Positions 45,890-56,756 of a stretch of DNA of 64,000 bases are shown here, piece by piece. The first letter of the stretch is position 1; the number at the start of each line of letters is the position of its first letter. A program made the translations under genes and the position numbers. Under the pieces are notes generated by a model. It did no database searches. It was not told where the DNA came from and saw only the letters and a program-made list of their open reading frames with translations. This DNA comes from Ciborinia camelliae (taxonomy: Eukaryota > Ascomycota > Leotiomycetes > Helotiales > Sclerotiniaceae), in NCBI GenBank assembly GCA_025890175.1, contig JANPYM010000008.1, positions 1,837,650 through 1,901,649 on the forward strand, in the 5' to 3' direction.

Positions 45890-47890
45890 ATGGACGATTT
45901 TAATAGCGAAAGCGATAGCGATTATACTAGTTACTGGAGAGACTGGGTATGTATTATTTTATTTTTTTGATTTGCGATTTTCTTTTTGGGGTTGATATGA
46001 TTGGTTTTGTGCGCCTGCCTCGCTCCTCCTCTTTCCTGGATGAAGGAATTCGCTCCTTCCTTTCGACCGCGATCCTACGCCAAAAGCTTGATATTATTTG
46101 GAGGAAAGGACGATGTCAAGGTATCGTTATCGGAACGTTGGAAGGAATCTGTCGATGAAAGTGAATGGAAACTGCGGCTCAAAGAAGATCCTCTGCGATT
46201 TCGTTTCACGACGGATATCTCACCGATCCTTGTGAAGGTGGCATTCATATCTCTAAGAGTCTCGACCTACGCACGATGGTCTTCGGTCCGACAGATGCAG
46301 ATGGTCGTCAGCTCCCGGTATCATCGCCATCGCCAGGACCTCCGCCAACTCTATCACGCAGAGCGAGTAAGAGAGGCAAGAAACGTCGAGCAATAAAAGT
46401 CGAAGATCTTGGGACCTTGGGATTGCCGCCATTACTGCCGCCACTAGGATCTCCCACAACTCAGCCACCCAGACGAGGCAAGAAACGTAAAGCATTGAAG
46501 GTCGAAGATCTTGAATTACCCGGCATAAAACGTACAGCAGTGAAAGTCGAGGACAAAGATCTTGAATCACCCGGCATAAAACGTACAGCAGTGAAAGTCG
46601 AAGATCTTGAATCACCCGACAGAAAACTTACAGCATTGAAAGTCGAAGATCTTGAATCACTCGGCATAAAACGTACAACAGTGAAAGTCGAAAATCTTGA
46701 ATCACCCGGCAGAAAACGTACATCATCAAGAGTCGAACAAGTTAAGTCTTTCGACAGCCTCGTTGCTCGTCTCCCTCAGTTGATCGGACCCGCAAAAATC
46801 AAAGCAATGGAAGCTTTTCGTGATGTTTTTCCAAGGATCACCGAAGCTAATATAAACGAGACAATGACGAGATTAAATGGAGCCTCGCTGCATTCTCAGC
46901 CCAATATTGAATCAGGTTATGGCCTACTTGGAGGATCATCTGTAGTTGATTCATTCGCCACAGATTCCGACTCCGGCGACACGGGCTATCCCTACAAGTT
47001 GGCGGTTCTTGGCCATATTTCATATCAGTTTACATACATTGGAAGGGTACATTTGCTAACACTTGCTCTTATTTAGTTTATTTCATCTCGCGGTAATGAG
47101 TACTTTTGTGAAATCGACGAAGATTATCTCACCGATCGATTCAACCTTACGGGACTTCAAACCGAGGTTCAATATTATCAATATGCATTGGATTTAGTGA
47201 CGGATGTTTTTGATTTGGATTGTGATGATGACATGAGAGAGACCATTGAGAAGTCGGCAAGACATTTATACGGTTTAGTTCATGCTCGTTACATCGTCAC
47301 TACCAGAGGCTTGGCCAAAATGGTGAGTACTTTTTATCGTCCTGCCCGTCGAGCTATTTTTGCTAACCATCATTTCCTCCCAGCTTGAGAAATACAAGAA
47401 AGCCGACTTTGGAAAATGTCCTCGAGTTATGTGTAAATCGCATCCACTTCTTCCCATGGGCCAAAGCGACAACCCAAATATCAAAGCCGTCAAACTTTAC
47501 TGCGCTCGCTGCGAAGATATCTATAACCCTAAATCCTCTCGACACTCTGCAATCGATGGCGCATATTTCGGGACTTCCTTTCATAATATTTTATTCCAGG
47601 TTTACCCGGCTATGATCCCGGCGAAAAGTTATGATCGTTATGTACCACGGATTTATGGATTTAAGGTTCATGCGCCTGCGGCTTTGATCAGATGGCAAAA
47701 TGGAGAGAGAGATGACATGAGGAGACGATTGAGGAAGTTGGAGATTGAGAGTGGATTCAAGGATGAGGATGGAGATGATGTAGATGATAGCGAGGAGGAA
47801 GAAGATGAAGAGGAAGAACTTGAGGGTTTGGAGACGAAGGCGATGGAGAATGGACAGGCGGAGGGTGGAGATGTTGCAGGGAGAGTTTAG
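45890..47890 (+). CDS. CKB1: Casein kinase II regulatory (beta) subunit
   Basis: Exons 45890-45946, 47077-47322 and 47384-47890 give 269 residues. Exon 1 encodes the N-terminal autophosphorylation/acidic segment MDDFNSESDSDYTSYWRDW, and exon 2 resumes FISSRGNEYFCEIDEDYLTD exactly as in other CK2-beta proteins. The acidic groove (DLDCDDDMRETIEKSA) and the zinc ribbon are intact, with cysteines at 113, 118, 141 and 144 (CPRVMC and CARC). The C-terminus after RWQNGERDDMRRRLRKL is a long acidic tail. It forms the dimeric core of the CK2 holoenzyme and stabilises the catalytic subunits. The first intron is 1130 nt, roughly ten to twenty times the others in this window, and contains a long repeat-rich open frame. 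Confidence 0.96.
46165..47076 (+). CDS. Unassigned repeat-rich ORF inside the CK2-beta intron
   Basis: A 303-codon frame lying entirely within the CKB1 intron. It begins right after a stop codon, and its own stop is the intron's TAG acceptor. After a Pro/Ser-rich part with basic stretches (KRGKKRRA) come imperfect 15-residue repeats of the form LESPGIKRTAVKVED. Six units carry a hydrophobic-Lys-Val-Glu core (IKVE, LKVE, VKVE, VKVE, LKVE, VKVE), which fits the SUMO acceptor consensus. The end (FDSLVARLPQLIGPAKIKAM) looks like an ordinary folded segment. No family recognised. In-frame repeats can stay open by chance, but the conserved Lys/Glu and conservative changes favour coding. It could be a nested gene, an alternative first exon of CKB1, or an inserted remnant. 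The preceding open frame at 46001-46396 may be its 5' part. Confidence 0.4.
   Translation: METAAQRRSSAISFHDGYLTDPCEGGIHISKSLDLRTMVFGPTDADGRQLPVSSPSPGPPPTLSRRASKRGKKRRAIKVEDLGTLGLPPLLPPLGSPTTQPPRRGKKRKALKVEDLELPGIKRTAVKVEDKDLESPGIKRTAVKVEDLESPDRKLTALKVEDLESLGIKRTTVKVENLESPGRKRTSSRVEQVKSFDSLVARLPQLIGPAKIKAMEAFRDVFPRITEANINETMTRLNGASLHSQPNIESGYGLLGGSSVVDSFATDSDSGDTGYPYKLAVLGHISYQFTYIGRVHLLTLALI
46491..46735. repeat. Imperfect 45-bp tandem repeat in the CKB1 intron
   Basis: About five units of roughly 45 bp, recognisable by the core AAAGTCGAAGATCTTGAATC, with one six-base expansion (GACAAA). Each unit encodes one 15-residue repeat of the intronic frame. The reverse strand is also open across the array. 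Confidence 0.9.
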
Positions 47891-48541
47891 GTGGTCTCTT
47901 CTTGACAATCGAAATGAATGATGATGGGAGAGGGAAGAAAAGAGTACGAGGTCAACAATGGAAATCGTCAGTTTTTATCCGTGTCGGAAGGAAGATATGT
48001 CTTTGCTTCTTGAATGTTTCTTAGGGAAGATATGGGGATAGCCATGGACGGACGGATGGATGGATGCATTGCGGGAGTCTAGCTTGGGCGCATATTTTGT
48101 TCTTCCTCGTATCGTATTGCTCGGATGGGGACGGGAATTGTAGGGGGGAAGAAGGGGTTTTCCTCTGAGTATTGAGTTAATAGATAGTAAATAAAGTAGC
48201 AATTGAAAACTCTAGTATTTTTTTTATCAAGGGACTTGTGTGTGTGCTTTTTTTAAGTCGAGGTGTGGTGTCGTTGGTTTGATTTTCATGCGAAGAGGCT
48301 CTCAAGATGCTTGCAATGCCCTCTCTATAAAGGAGAGGAAATGGAGAGAAGGGACGATCAAAAAATGTGGTAATATAATTATCATTAGATTCCCACCCTC
48401 ACTATCATATCGTATCTATCGGATCTCAATGCGCACTTATGCTCTCATTACCTTACGTGTTAATATTAGATTTCCCATCTCCACTCTCTTTCTCTTTCGC
48501 TCTTCATTTCCCGGGACCCAGCCAGCCTCAAATTATCCTCC
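47891..48541. other. Convergent intergenic region
   Basis: Between the 3' ends of CKB1 (+) and the chitin deacetylase (-). No gene seen; short frames only, and a GGATG run near 48050. Confidence 0.6.
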
Positions 48542-50254
48542 TCATCCCAAGGTGGTACTGGTGTCGGCTCGATACCAGTTCGCTTTGTCGTCTCCTAGAC
48601 ATGTTCCGACGGTTACGGGTTTGTAGCCTGTGGGATTGGGGGGGAGAGTTAGTGGTGGTTGATGGGTTGGGAGAGAGGGAGAGAGGGAGAGGGAGAGAGG
48701 GAGAGGGAAAGAGGGAAAGAGGGAAAGAAGAGATGAAGCTTACCTTTTTCAATCGCCGTTTTTAACATGTATTCGACGAGGACTTTCGAGGTTTGATTAT
48801 GGATATCGTGGGAGATGACGAGGGGGTGGTCGGTGTCGGGATTGGATTTGCCGATGGCGGTCGAGAAGATGTTTTGAGCATTGGTTATTAGAGTGGGGGA
48901 GTCATTGAGGTAGTCTTGGGTATCGAGGGACTGTGGGAAAGAGATGTTAGTTGAGGGGTTTTTCTGGGGAGAAAGAGAAAGAGAAAGGGGAAAAAAGAAG
49001 GGGCCAAGGACGTACAAAATAAGTAACATGATATCCTAACTCCTTCATATCCGCCTCACATCCACACTTGTCTGTACAGCTGGAATATGGCGGTCTCATA
49101 TATGTCGGGATAACTCCAATTATATTCCTCAACACCATCTCGTTCTTCCACATCTCGTTTTTGCGCTCCGCACTCGTTATATTGCATAAATCGGCATGAC
49201 TCCATGTATGAGATGCTACTTGGTGGCCATCGTCATACATGCGTTTGACGAGAGCAGGCCAGGCTAGAGATTTGTTGTCGATGTGCCCTTTCCCGTTGTT
49301 GTTTCCAGTTATGAAGAAAGTGGCCGATGCGTTGTATTGGGTGAGGAGATCGAGGATGTGTTCTGTGTAGATGTAAGGGCCATCGTCGAAAGTTAGAGCC
49401 ATGTCGCCGGGAGTCGCACAGTCGTATATACCCTCTGATCCGTAGAGGACGGATCCTAGAGCTGGGCGGGCGATGGTGGAGGTATTGGAGCCGGCCGGAA
49501 TGGCGTTGGCATCACATGCGGGACCATAGTTGAACTGGCAGTCCGGTGATGCACAGAATTCTGAGATTGGTCAGTCAGCATCGTCTTCAATATACATCCG
49601 GAAAGAAAATGAAGGCGTAAATACCTTTCGTAGTACCGCAGTACCCAGCAAGAGAACAACATTCATTTGATGCACATGCACCAACGCCAGGCCCGCATCG
49701 ACCACCGGCATTGTTTCCACCAGTGCTTGGGGCTGCATTGGGGTCCGTAGCATCACATTTTCCATATTCTGATTGACAACCTGAAGTAGCCGAACAGTAA
49801 TCTGCCGTTGTTCCGCAGTATCCACTAGAAGATTTATCAATATCGAACTGATTCAACCATATCCACGATTTCCTTACTTATTAGAACAACATTCCCCAGT
49901 TGGACACGTATTTCCCGCCGTCCCAGCACCAGTGATTCCACAAGTCTCGTCCGTACTCACAACCTTCCCCCCAGTAGCAGCGGCTGCACTCGTACAATTT
50001 CCAAATTGAGATTGACAACCATTTGTACTTAAACAATAATCATCTGTGTTTCCGCAAAAGCCGTTTTGGGAACAACATGGGAGAGTTGAGGGACATGAAT
50101 ATCCATCTCCTCCTCCGCCTTTAGTACCGGCGAGCCCACAGGTTTCATCCGGGGAAATTGCTCGCGAGTAGACGTGGAAAGGATTCAATATACCAGCTGA
50201 GGTACTGGATATGAGACCGAGGAGAACAGTGGAAAAGATATGAAGGGGACGCAT
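48542..50254 (-). CDS. Chitin deacetylase with three CBM18 modules
   Basis: Exons 50254-49878, 49824-49625, 49560-49016, 48930-48744 and 48627-48542 join in frame to 464 residues. A signal peptide (MRPLHIFSTVLLGLISSTSA) is followed by three hevein-type chitin-binding (CBM18) modules rich in cysteine: PCCSQNGFCGNTDDYC, ECCSNNGYCGTTADYC (across the first junction) and ECCSLAGYCGTTKEFC. The NodB/CE4 domain follows, with TFDDGPY (metal-binding Asp), SHTWSHADL (the H-x-x-x-H pair) and MRPPYSSC. It removes acetyl groups from chitin at the cell surface, changing wall properties and, in plant-associated fungi, shielding chitin from recognition (family knowledge). Introns 3 and 4 are long pyrimidine-rich tracts on the coding strand. 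The C-terminus ends without a GPI signal. Confidence 0.96.
48668..48735. repeat. Purine-rich GGGAGA microsatellite in an intron
   Basis: Runs of GGGAGA and GGGAAA on the plus strand, lying within intron 4 of the minus-strand chitin deacetylase, where it forms a long polypyrimidine tract. Confidence 0.9.
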
Positions 50255-51703
50255 TGGAAGTTCGACTCTGGGCTACTTTGAATACCCTCTTACTTCGAGA
50301 CCTTCCTCAAAAAGGGTGACACAAGAATTATAGAAGATTCAATATAGGAGATATAATGATAGTAAAAAGTGTATGTATATATCAACGAAACTAACAATCA
50401 TTCAACGAAAAGAAAAGAAACAAAAACAAAAACAAAAAAGATATCAAACCAAACGAACTTCCTATATAAAGTACATTTTGATCTCCGACCATGCTTCCCA
50501 AAATTCTCGTATAGATCGATATCGATCCATGTATCGAATTCGAAACAGGGCCAGTGCTAGAGGAAATGTTTGACGAGCGAGCCGCCATCTTCCCTCTTGG
50601 TAGGGAAAGGGGTATAGAAAGTCAATGAACTTTCAATTGGGAAATTTGATTCAAGACTCAGGGTGTGGCGTATCAAAATTTTGGGGTGATGGCGTGGGCT
50701 TTGATGTTTGATACATGTGATGGTGATACTTCCCCGCCTTTAGACTCTTGAGAAAATTCCCAATTTTGTCTAGGAGAGAGAAGTAACCTATAATGTTCCG
50801 GTGTTTTCGAAACATTGATAGATGGCAAATCATAAAAATCCCATTGTGCATTTGGTGCGAGATACATTCGTGATTTGGAATCGTAACTCGCGGCGCCCTG
50901 GTGTGGAGAGAAGAAACATTATATATGGTGAAACGCGGTGGTGATGACTGAAAGCCCGAGTTGACAAGACTAGCTCACTGGTGGCTTGATATCTCAAATA
51001 TCTCATCTCATACGCGTCCGACTTTGATTACTGACCCAAGGTTACCCATGGACTGTACCATTTATTCCATCATGGGGATCTTCAGACTCACTCAATGTCG
51101 AATGTTAACGGGAGAGGTGAAGGGGAGAAGTGTGTGTGGTTGAATGTCTCGCAGACGAACATTTAAATCTCCTCTCTCATACGTTGTCGAATGATAGGTA
51201 GGTTACTAACCAACCTCATTCATGAGAATTTGCGGTGTGATTTTATTATCGAAAACTTCCATTGAATTAGAACTTGTACGGTATGCTAATGTGTTACTCT
51301 TTGTGCTTCTCGTGGATTAATGCCAATGGGCTTTTCCTTGGTGTTGTTGGTGAGTTCTGTTCGTCAAATTATTCCCGATGAGTAAGGGGTTTTTTTCTAG
51401 GTGGTCGTCCCCGGTGAACCCTGGTGACCCTTTTGAAGTTCCCTACGCAAAATAATAATCCCGTGCCGATTTCGGAGCTCATCCTCCAGAGCGGTCATTA
51501 AATTATTACAGTATTTTTATAATAAGAAAAACAAAGCATTGGAGTTTTGCATCTTCGAATTCCACCATAGTGGAGAATCATGAAATTTACGTCACGGCTT
51601 CTGTGGCGACAAAGAGAGGGGCAATAATGAATAATAATAATTATTATTGTGGAATGTGGAAATGTAGGTCAATTTCTATCTAGCTTTCCTTTAGATATCA
51701 ACA
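50255..51703. other. Divergent intergenic region (chitin deacetylase / AKR)
   Basis: About 1.45 kb. It must hold the promoters of both flanking genes. The only suggestive frame is on the minus strand at 50673-50920, encoding SRMYLAPNAQWDFYDLP and TPEHYRLLLSPRQNWEF. It looks protein-like, but I recognise no family and find no start. Near 51630 there is an AT palindrome (AATAATAATTATTATT). Confidence 0.55.
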
Positions 51704-52851
51704 ATGTTCTCTCAAACATTACGTTCATCATTCAGAGCATCTTCACGACTATTACAACTTTTTGCACAACTTCAAACCCGAAATATGGCTTCAGCTACCA
51801 ACCATAAGCTTAACACTGGCGCTACTATTCCCGCCATTGGTTTTGGTACTTGGCAGGACAAGGATTCTCAAGAGGAGGCAGTTGCAGAGGCATTGAAGGC
51901 GGGATACAGACATATTGATACAGTGCGAATTGCCATCCTGGAGATTTGAAGCTTCACCGCCGTTATAATATATGCTAACTTGACACTTTCAAGGCCAGCG
52001 TATACGGGACTGAACCAGCATGCGGTGCTGCCATCAAGGCTTCTGGCATCCCTCGATCCGAACTCTTCATCACTACCAAATTATGGAATAACAAGCACAG
52101 GCCAGAAGATGTAGAACCAGCTCTGGATGCTTCACTAAAAGCTTTGGGTTTGGATTATGTCGATTTATACTTGATGCACTGGCCATCTGCATTTAAGCCA
52201 GGCGATGAATTAATGCCAAAAGTGGATGGAAAGATGCAAACCGCAGATATCTCATACATTGACACTTATAAAGCTATGGAGAAGCTTATTGAGACGGGAA
52301 AGACTAAGGCTATTGGCATTTCCAACTTCTCGAGAGGAGAATTGGAGCATTTGTTGAAGGAGACTTCTATTGTTCCTGCAGCTCATCAATTGGAACTTCA
52401 TCCATGGCTGCAACAAACTGACTTCTGTGAGTTCAACAAGAGCAAGGGAATTCACATCACACAATATTCTCCATTCGGAAACCAAAACGAGATTTATGAT
52501 GCTGGAAAGAACATTAGCAAGTTGATGGTGAGACCAATCTATGCCTCAGACCATCCCAAGCCTTACTGACATCTATAGGATGATCCAACAATCGTTGAAA
52601 TCGGCAAGAAATATAACAAGACTGGAGCACAAGTAACATTGGCTTGGGGTATTGCACATGGCCACTCGGTCATCCCTAAATCAAAGACGCCTTCACGCAT
52701 AAAGGCCAACTTGGAGGGAGACTTTAAACTCGATGCCGAAGATTTGAAGAAGCTAGATGGTTTGGATAAAAAGTTGAGATTCAATGATGCAAGTGCAGGA
52801 TTTGGATACAACTTCTATTCAGATCTCGATGGCAAGAAGAACAAGATTTAA
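51704..52851 (+). CDS. Aldo-keto reductase
   Basis: Exons 51704-51922, 51994-52527 and 52579-52851 join in frame to 341 residues. The (beta/alpha)8 aldo-keto reductase signatures are complete. Catalytic Asp is in GYRHIDT, Tyr in SVYGTE (just after the first junction), Lys in ITTKLWN and His in YLMHWPS; GISNFSRGELEHLL and the NADP(H)-binding IPKSKTPSRI follow. It should reduce small aldehydes or sugars with NADPH, in the Gcy1/Ypr1 or glycerol-dehydrogenase-like group. The first ATG gives a basic, acid-free extension (MFSQTLRSSFRASSRLLQLF) before a second methionine at residue 28 (MASATNHKLNTG), where cytosolic members normally start. The first donor GTGCGA is weak but the join is exact. Confidence 0.93.
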
Positions 52852-53561
52852 ATGGGAGAAATACCAAATGTAATATAATGATAGCGCTTTTTATCAATCA
52901 GACTTGTATTACCTTTATCATCTTGTGGCTGGATCCGGCAAAACCAATATTTCAGCCTGTCTCACCCTATCAAATTCCAAAATATCTAGAAAAAGTATTT
53001 TCTATTCTCTCCATACATCACCCAAACACTCATCAACATTTCACAAAGTTTTGTCCAACGCCGTTCCCGAGCCTTGAAGAATAATCGAAATGCCACATCG
53101 GAGCTCCGTACAGAGCAACACACTCGACCCTCCGTCCGTACCTGTCCGCCTGCATGAAGGTTGAAACCCTCATAGGTTTTCTTTTTCGCCAAAAGCAATT
53201 ATTGGTCAAGCTAAGCGTCACAACAGATCTCTCAACAAACGAGACATCTCCGTTTCCGCCATCGGGTGATACACAAATTACAATGTAAACAGCGTACACG
53301 GCTCGTGTTTATTTTAAGGGGCTTGCACAAGTTGTGTTTTTGTAATGAGGTGTCCCGAAATGTGGAGATTTGAATGGGATGATTGAGGTTTTTATATTGT
53401 CGTGTTTCCTTTATGATTCTCTTCTCTTCTCTTCTTCGTTTCTGGGGTTTTCTCTTTCACTTGCACATCCGAATCTCTTCTCATTTACGAACTCGAAAGG
53501 TCTCTTGGGATTTTCTTAACTTTTACAATATTGAAAATCACGCTCGTTCAGTTATTGCAAT
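52852..53561. other. Intergenic region
   Basis: Contains the 3' flank of the AKR gene and the promoter and CT-rich leader of the GPI-type gene (TCTTCTCTTC near 53410). Short open frames only; no gene seen. Confidence 0.6.
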
Positions 53562-54368
53562 ATGTATACCAATCTTTTGACGGCAGCTAGTCTTTTTGCT
53601 GTGGTGTTTGCAGGTCCTCAATTAGAGAGACGACAAGATGTTGATGTGTAAGGTTTCCGGTCTCTTTTCTTGGTTCTCAATTGTTCTTCCTTTTCATTTC
53701 TTTCCTTTCTCCTCTTCCATGCCCATCTCATATTATCCCAACTAACACCCCTCTCCCCTCATAGTTCCGCCGTAATCTCCAGTATCTCCTCCCTCTCCTC
53801 GGCCCTCGCCATCAATCCATCCATCGCCTCCGAATTAACCGGCATCCCATCCTCCGTGCAAGCCCTACAATCCTCTCCCGCAGGGATTTCCCAACTCGCC
53901 GACGAATTCAAGAGTGGCGAGATTCCAGCCTGGTACACCTCTCTCTCTCCCGACGCCAAATCGTACGTCTTGAATGACGGGGCGGCCAGAGCCAGCCGAT
54001 TAGACAACATCGATAGTCTCGAGGCTCTCTTAACCAGCGTCACCGCCACACAAGCCCCAACCACCGTCACAGGAACCGTTACCGGCATCATCAATGGCAC
54101 GACGGCCGCATTGGTCCCGGTGGGTACGGGTGGATTGACCATTGCGAGTAGTACGGGCGGGGGAAATAGTACGGTGACGACGAAGAAGTTGGGTTCGACT
54201 TCGACTTCGACGGCGACGGCTACGGGCGAGGGAACGACGACGAAGGCCGCTGGCAAGACGTCAGAGCCGAGCCCGATGTCAAGTTCTAGTAAGGCGGGAG
54301 CGGCGCAGGTTACGGGGGCGGTGGGCTTGGGTTTGGCCGGGTTTGTGGGGTTGGTTTGGGCGTTGTAG
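53562..54368 (+). CDS. GPI-anchored, Ser/Thr-rich cell-surface protein
   Basis: Exons 53562-53647 and 53765-54368 join in frame to 229 residues (GTAAGG donor, ATAG acceptor). A signal peptide (MYTNLLTAASLFAVVFAG) and a possible Kex2-type site (LERRQ) precede a helical domain of about 90 residues with SALAINPSIASELTGIPSS and PAWYTSLSPDAKSYVL. A Thr/Gly-rich low-complexity region with NGT and NST glycosylation sequons follows. The end is a small-residue patch (SSSSKAGAAQ) and a hydrophobic tail (LGLAGFVGLVWAL), the pattern of a GPI-attachment signal. I recognise the type from fungal wall proteins but not a named family, and assign no enzymatic role. The 3' half is markedly GC-richer than the surroundings. 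Confidence 0.85.
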
Positions 54369-54761
54369 GAAAAAGTTTGGGGTGCGATGGGCTGATGGTG
54401 AGGATGTGTTGGAATGTGATGATGGGAATCTTTTTTGGCTTTTATAAAATATTGTGATCGTGGGTACGGGATGGGGTGATTTTTGACGAATGATGGTGGA
54501 ATGTAATTTGGGCCTGGTGACTGACCAGAGTCGGCTTATTTCTTAATATATCCTCACTTCTTTTCTATTATAATATATACCGTTGATTGAATTTTCGTCT
54601 TGAGCTTTGTTGTAGGTGAGAGTTTGATTTGCAGTTGAAATGCATATCGAAAATATAAATCGAACTGTGATCACATCGATCTCTAGAACTCTCGGTGGTC
54701 GAGTGCTCATGCATTTCATAAAAATAAGGCAATGTAGTCAGACAGATGAACCAGGGACTTT
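54369..54761. other. Convergent intergenic region
   Basis: Short 3' flanks of the GPI-type gene (+) and TRM11 (-). No gene seen. Confidence 0.6.
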
Positions 54762-56268
54762 TTATTTTGGTGTTTCTCTAAAGGCCGATTTGAATCCTTG
54801 GAAATACCCTTTTCTAAATGGATTCAGCTCATCCGCAGTAACACCCGTACCGTTAGCAGTCCGTTCACGGATTTGTTCAGGATCAACCATCGAGTCTGGT
54901 ATCCTCTTATATGTAATAAGTCTCCTTGACCCTATGGTATATTAGTGAGTAATCCGCTATATACCGCAGGCTTGAGAAGTACTTACATTTATTAAAAGCT
55001 TGTGTGCATACGCTTGTAATTTGCAAGCATGGATGTGTTGGAATTTTGATCTCCTGATCTTCATCGTTTGCTGTTGGCATCCAGAATGATAGACGGCCAT
55101 CGTCTACTAAGGAGATGGCTGCAAAGTCTAGAATATCGTCTAGCATGGCTAGGAAAGAGTATGGTTTCTTTGGTGGAATATAAGCATCTTGTCTGAAACT
55201 TTATTAGCATCGTCGTCTCGGAGATCTCATCATAGGGGAACTCGTACAAATGATGAGGTTTCGTTTCGCCCTCTAACATAATTGGTACCTTGGGTTTAGT
55301 AGGATCCCTATTCCCAAGTACCTTTAATCCCTCTCGCACACCATAAGGAGGGTCACATATTATGCCATCGAAAAGTCTAGCGCATCTTAATGGAGTATTT
55401 GTAAGATCCGCCACGAAACTATCTCCAAACTGATTCGTGAGACCATATTGCACGAAATTGGAATGTAAAGTCCTCTTTTCCTTTCCTCGAATACTTCGTC
55501 CATCAATATCGCTTCCGAATGCAAGAGCTCCGAAATGTGCACACGCAATTGGGAAACTACCTGTACCGACAAATGGGTCGTAGAATAACTTTGCTGGTGC
55601 TGCTAATGTGATGTTTGCAGTGACCAATGCGAGTTCAGAATCCATGGAGGTGGTACTGATATATTTCCGTTTCTTGAGATCATACTTCCCAACAATATCT
55701 CTCTCACTGGCTCCGAGAAATCGGCCAAAGATGACTTGTGAGGGTGTTTTGATGTCATTAGCGGCCGCATCAAGTTGCCATTCTTCCAAGATACAAAATT
55801 CCTCGTCAGCTCCTTTCATTTTGATTGGTCCCCCGAATTCAAGATATCGAAACTGGTTAATGAGTGCTCGCTGCTCGGCGGTTGATCTGGTATTCTGGAA
55901 ACAGTCCACGGTAAACTTGAAAGAAGACTTCTTGTAAAGAGGCCATAATTCTTTTGTATGCGTCTTTATATCTTCATGGAGATTTTCATACGTAGGACCA
56001 GTTCCCCAAACTTCGTAAATTGCCTTGGAGAGAATGCTTCTCTTCATAAGTCGTGCTGCTGCTTCTGCGGACGGGACGTCTACAAAACAGAATGGTGACT
56101 ATCAATCACTTAGAATTGACAGAAATGATGATTTTTTTGCTAGACCTCACTTACATTTGAAAGATAGTGTTCAACCTGTAAAGGAATGTTCTCAAGCTCT
56201 GCCAGGGCTTGGATTTCGGCGAGACGAAACGTCTCGTGTGTTTGTGTGAATCTTATTAAACACTTCAT
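54762..56268 (-). CDS. TRM11: tRNA (guanine-10-N2) methyltransferase, Trm11
   Basis: Exons 56268-56155, 56098-55248, 55192-54987 and 54931-54762 join in frame to 446 residues. The N-terminus MKCLIRFTQTHETFRLAEIQ plus SPFCFVDVPSAEAAARLM forms the Trm11 RNA-binding (THUMP-related) part. The Rossmann-fold methyltransferase follows, with FYDPFVGTGSFPIACAHFGA (SAM site), GSDIDGRSIRG, and the catalytic DPPYGVREG. The C-terminus has KKPYSFLAMLDDILDFA, LSFWMPTAND and WSRRLITYKRI. With Trm112 it makes m2G at position 10 of tRNAs. The first intron acceptor was chosen at 56098 rather than a downstream TAG because only that keeps the frame. It shares a 488-bp divergent interval with the RNase P subunit gene. 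Confidence 0.94.
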
Positions 56269-56756
56269 TCTGAACTATTGATGATGATATCTCCTCCTGT
56301 AGTTAGGTTGAAATCCTCCTCGTCTCGCTCCTGAAAACCACTACACTGGTATGTGGTATGGGAAGAAAGCCTTCAAATTAGGGAGGCACGAGCAAAAAAA
56401 CGGCTGCGTCAAACTTTCGGGGTCTCGCCAATTCGAAAGACTGTATTTTTTTAGGTATGTGGGCAAAATTATCTGACTGCGCCTTGTATAAATCAAGTCA
56501 TGAAGCGGATTCTCTACAAAGCTATTAAAAAAATGCCTGTACGTATTTTTGGATATTGCGTCCACAATATTTTTCGGCGTGACTCCTGCAAAAAAGACCC
56601 TCCAAAATTAATTGCAAGGGCCAATTTTAGCGTGTTCTGGCCCATGCCACCCACGCTAAACCCAACCGAGCTCTATCAAAATAAATCCTCAAATTCCGTC
56701 TACCCATCAATATATCAATATCTCTTCACAATCAACTGAAGCTCCAACACGTTAAA
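56269..56756. other. Divergent promoter region (TRM11 / RPP40-like)
   Basis: The interval between two outward-facing tRNA-processing genes. No gene seen; small open frames on both strands lack support. Confidence 0.6.

Noticed and set aside
46253..46667. Minus-strand ORFs across the 45-bp repeats in the CKB1 intron
   Set aside because: In-frame repeats keep all frames open; only the plus-strand frame shows a conserved, position-specific residue pattern.
53759..54256. Val/Pro-rich ORF antisense to the GPI-type gene
   Set aside because: Shadow of a Thr/Ala-rich GC-rich coding region.
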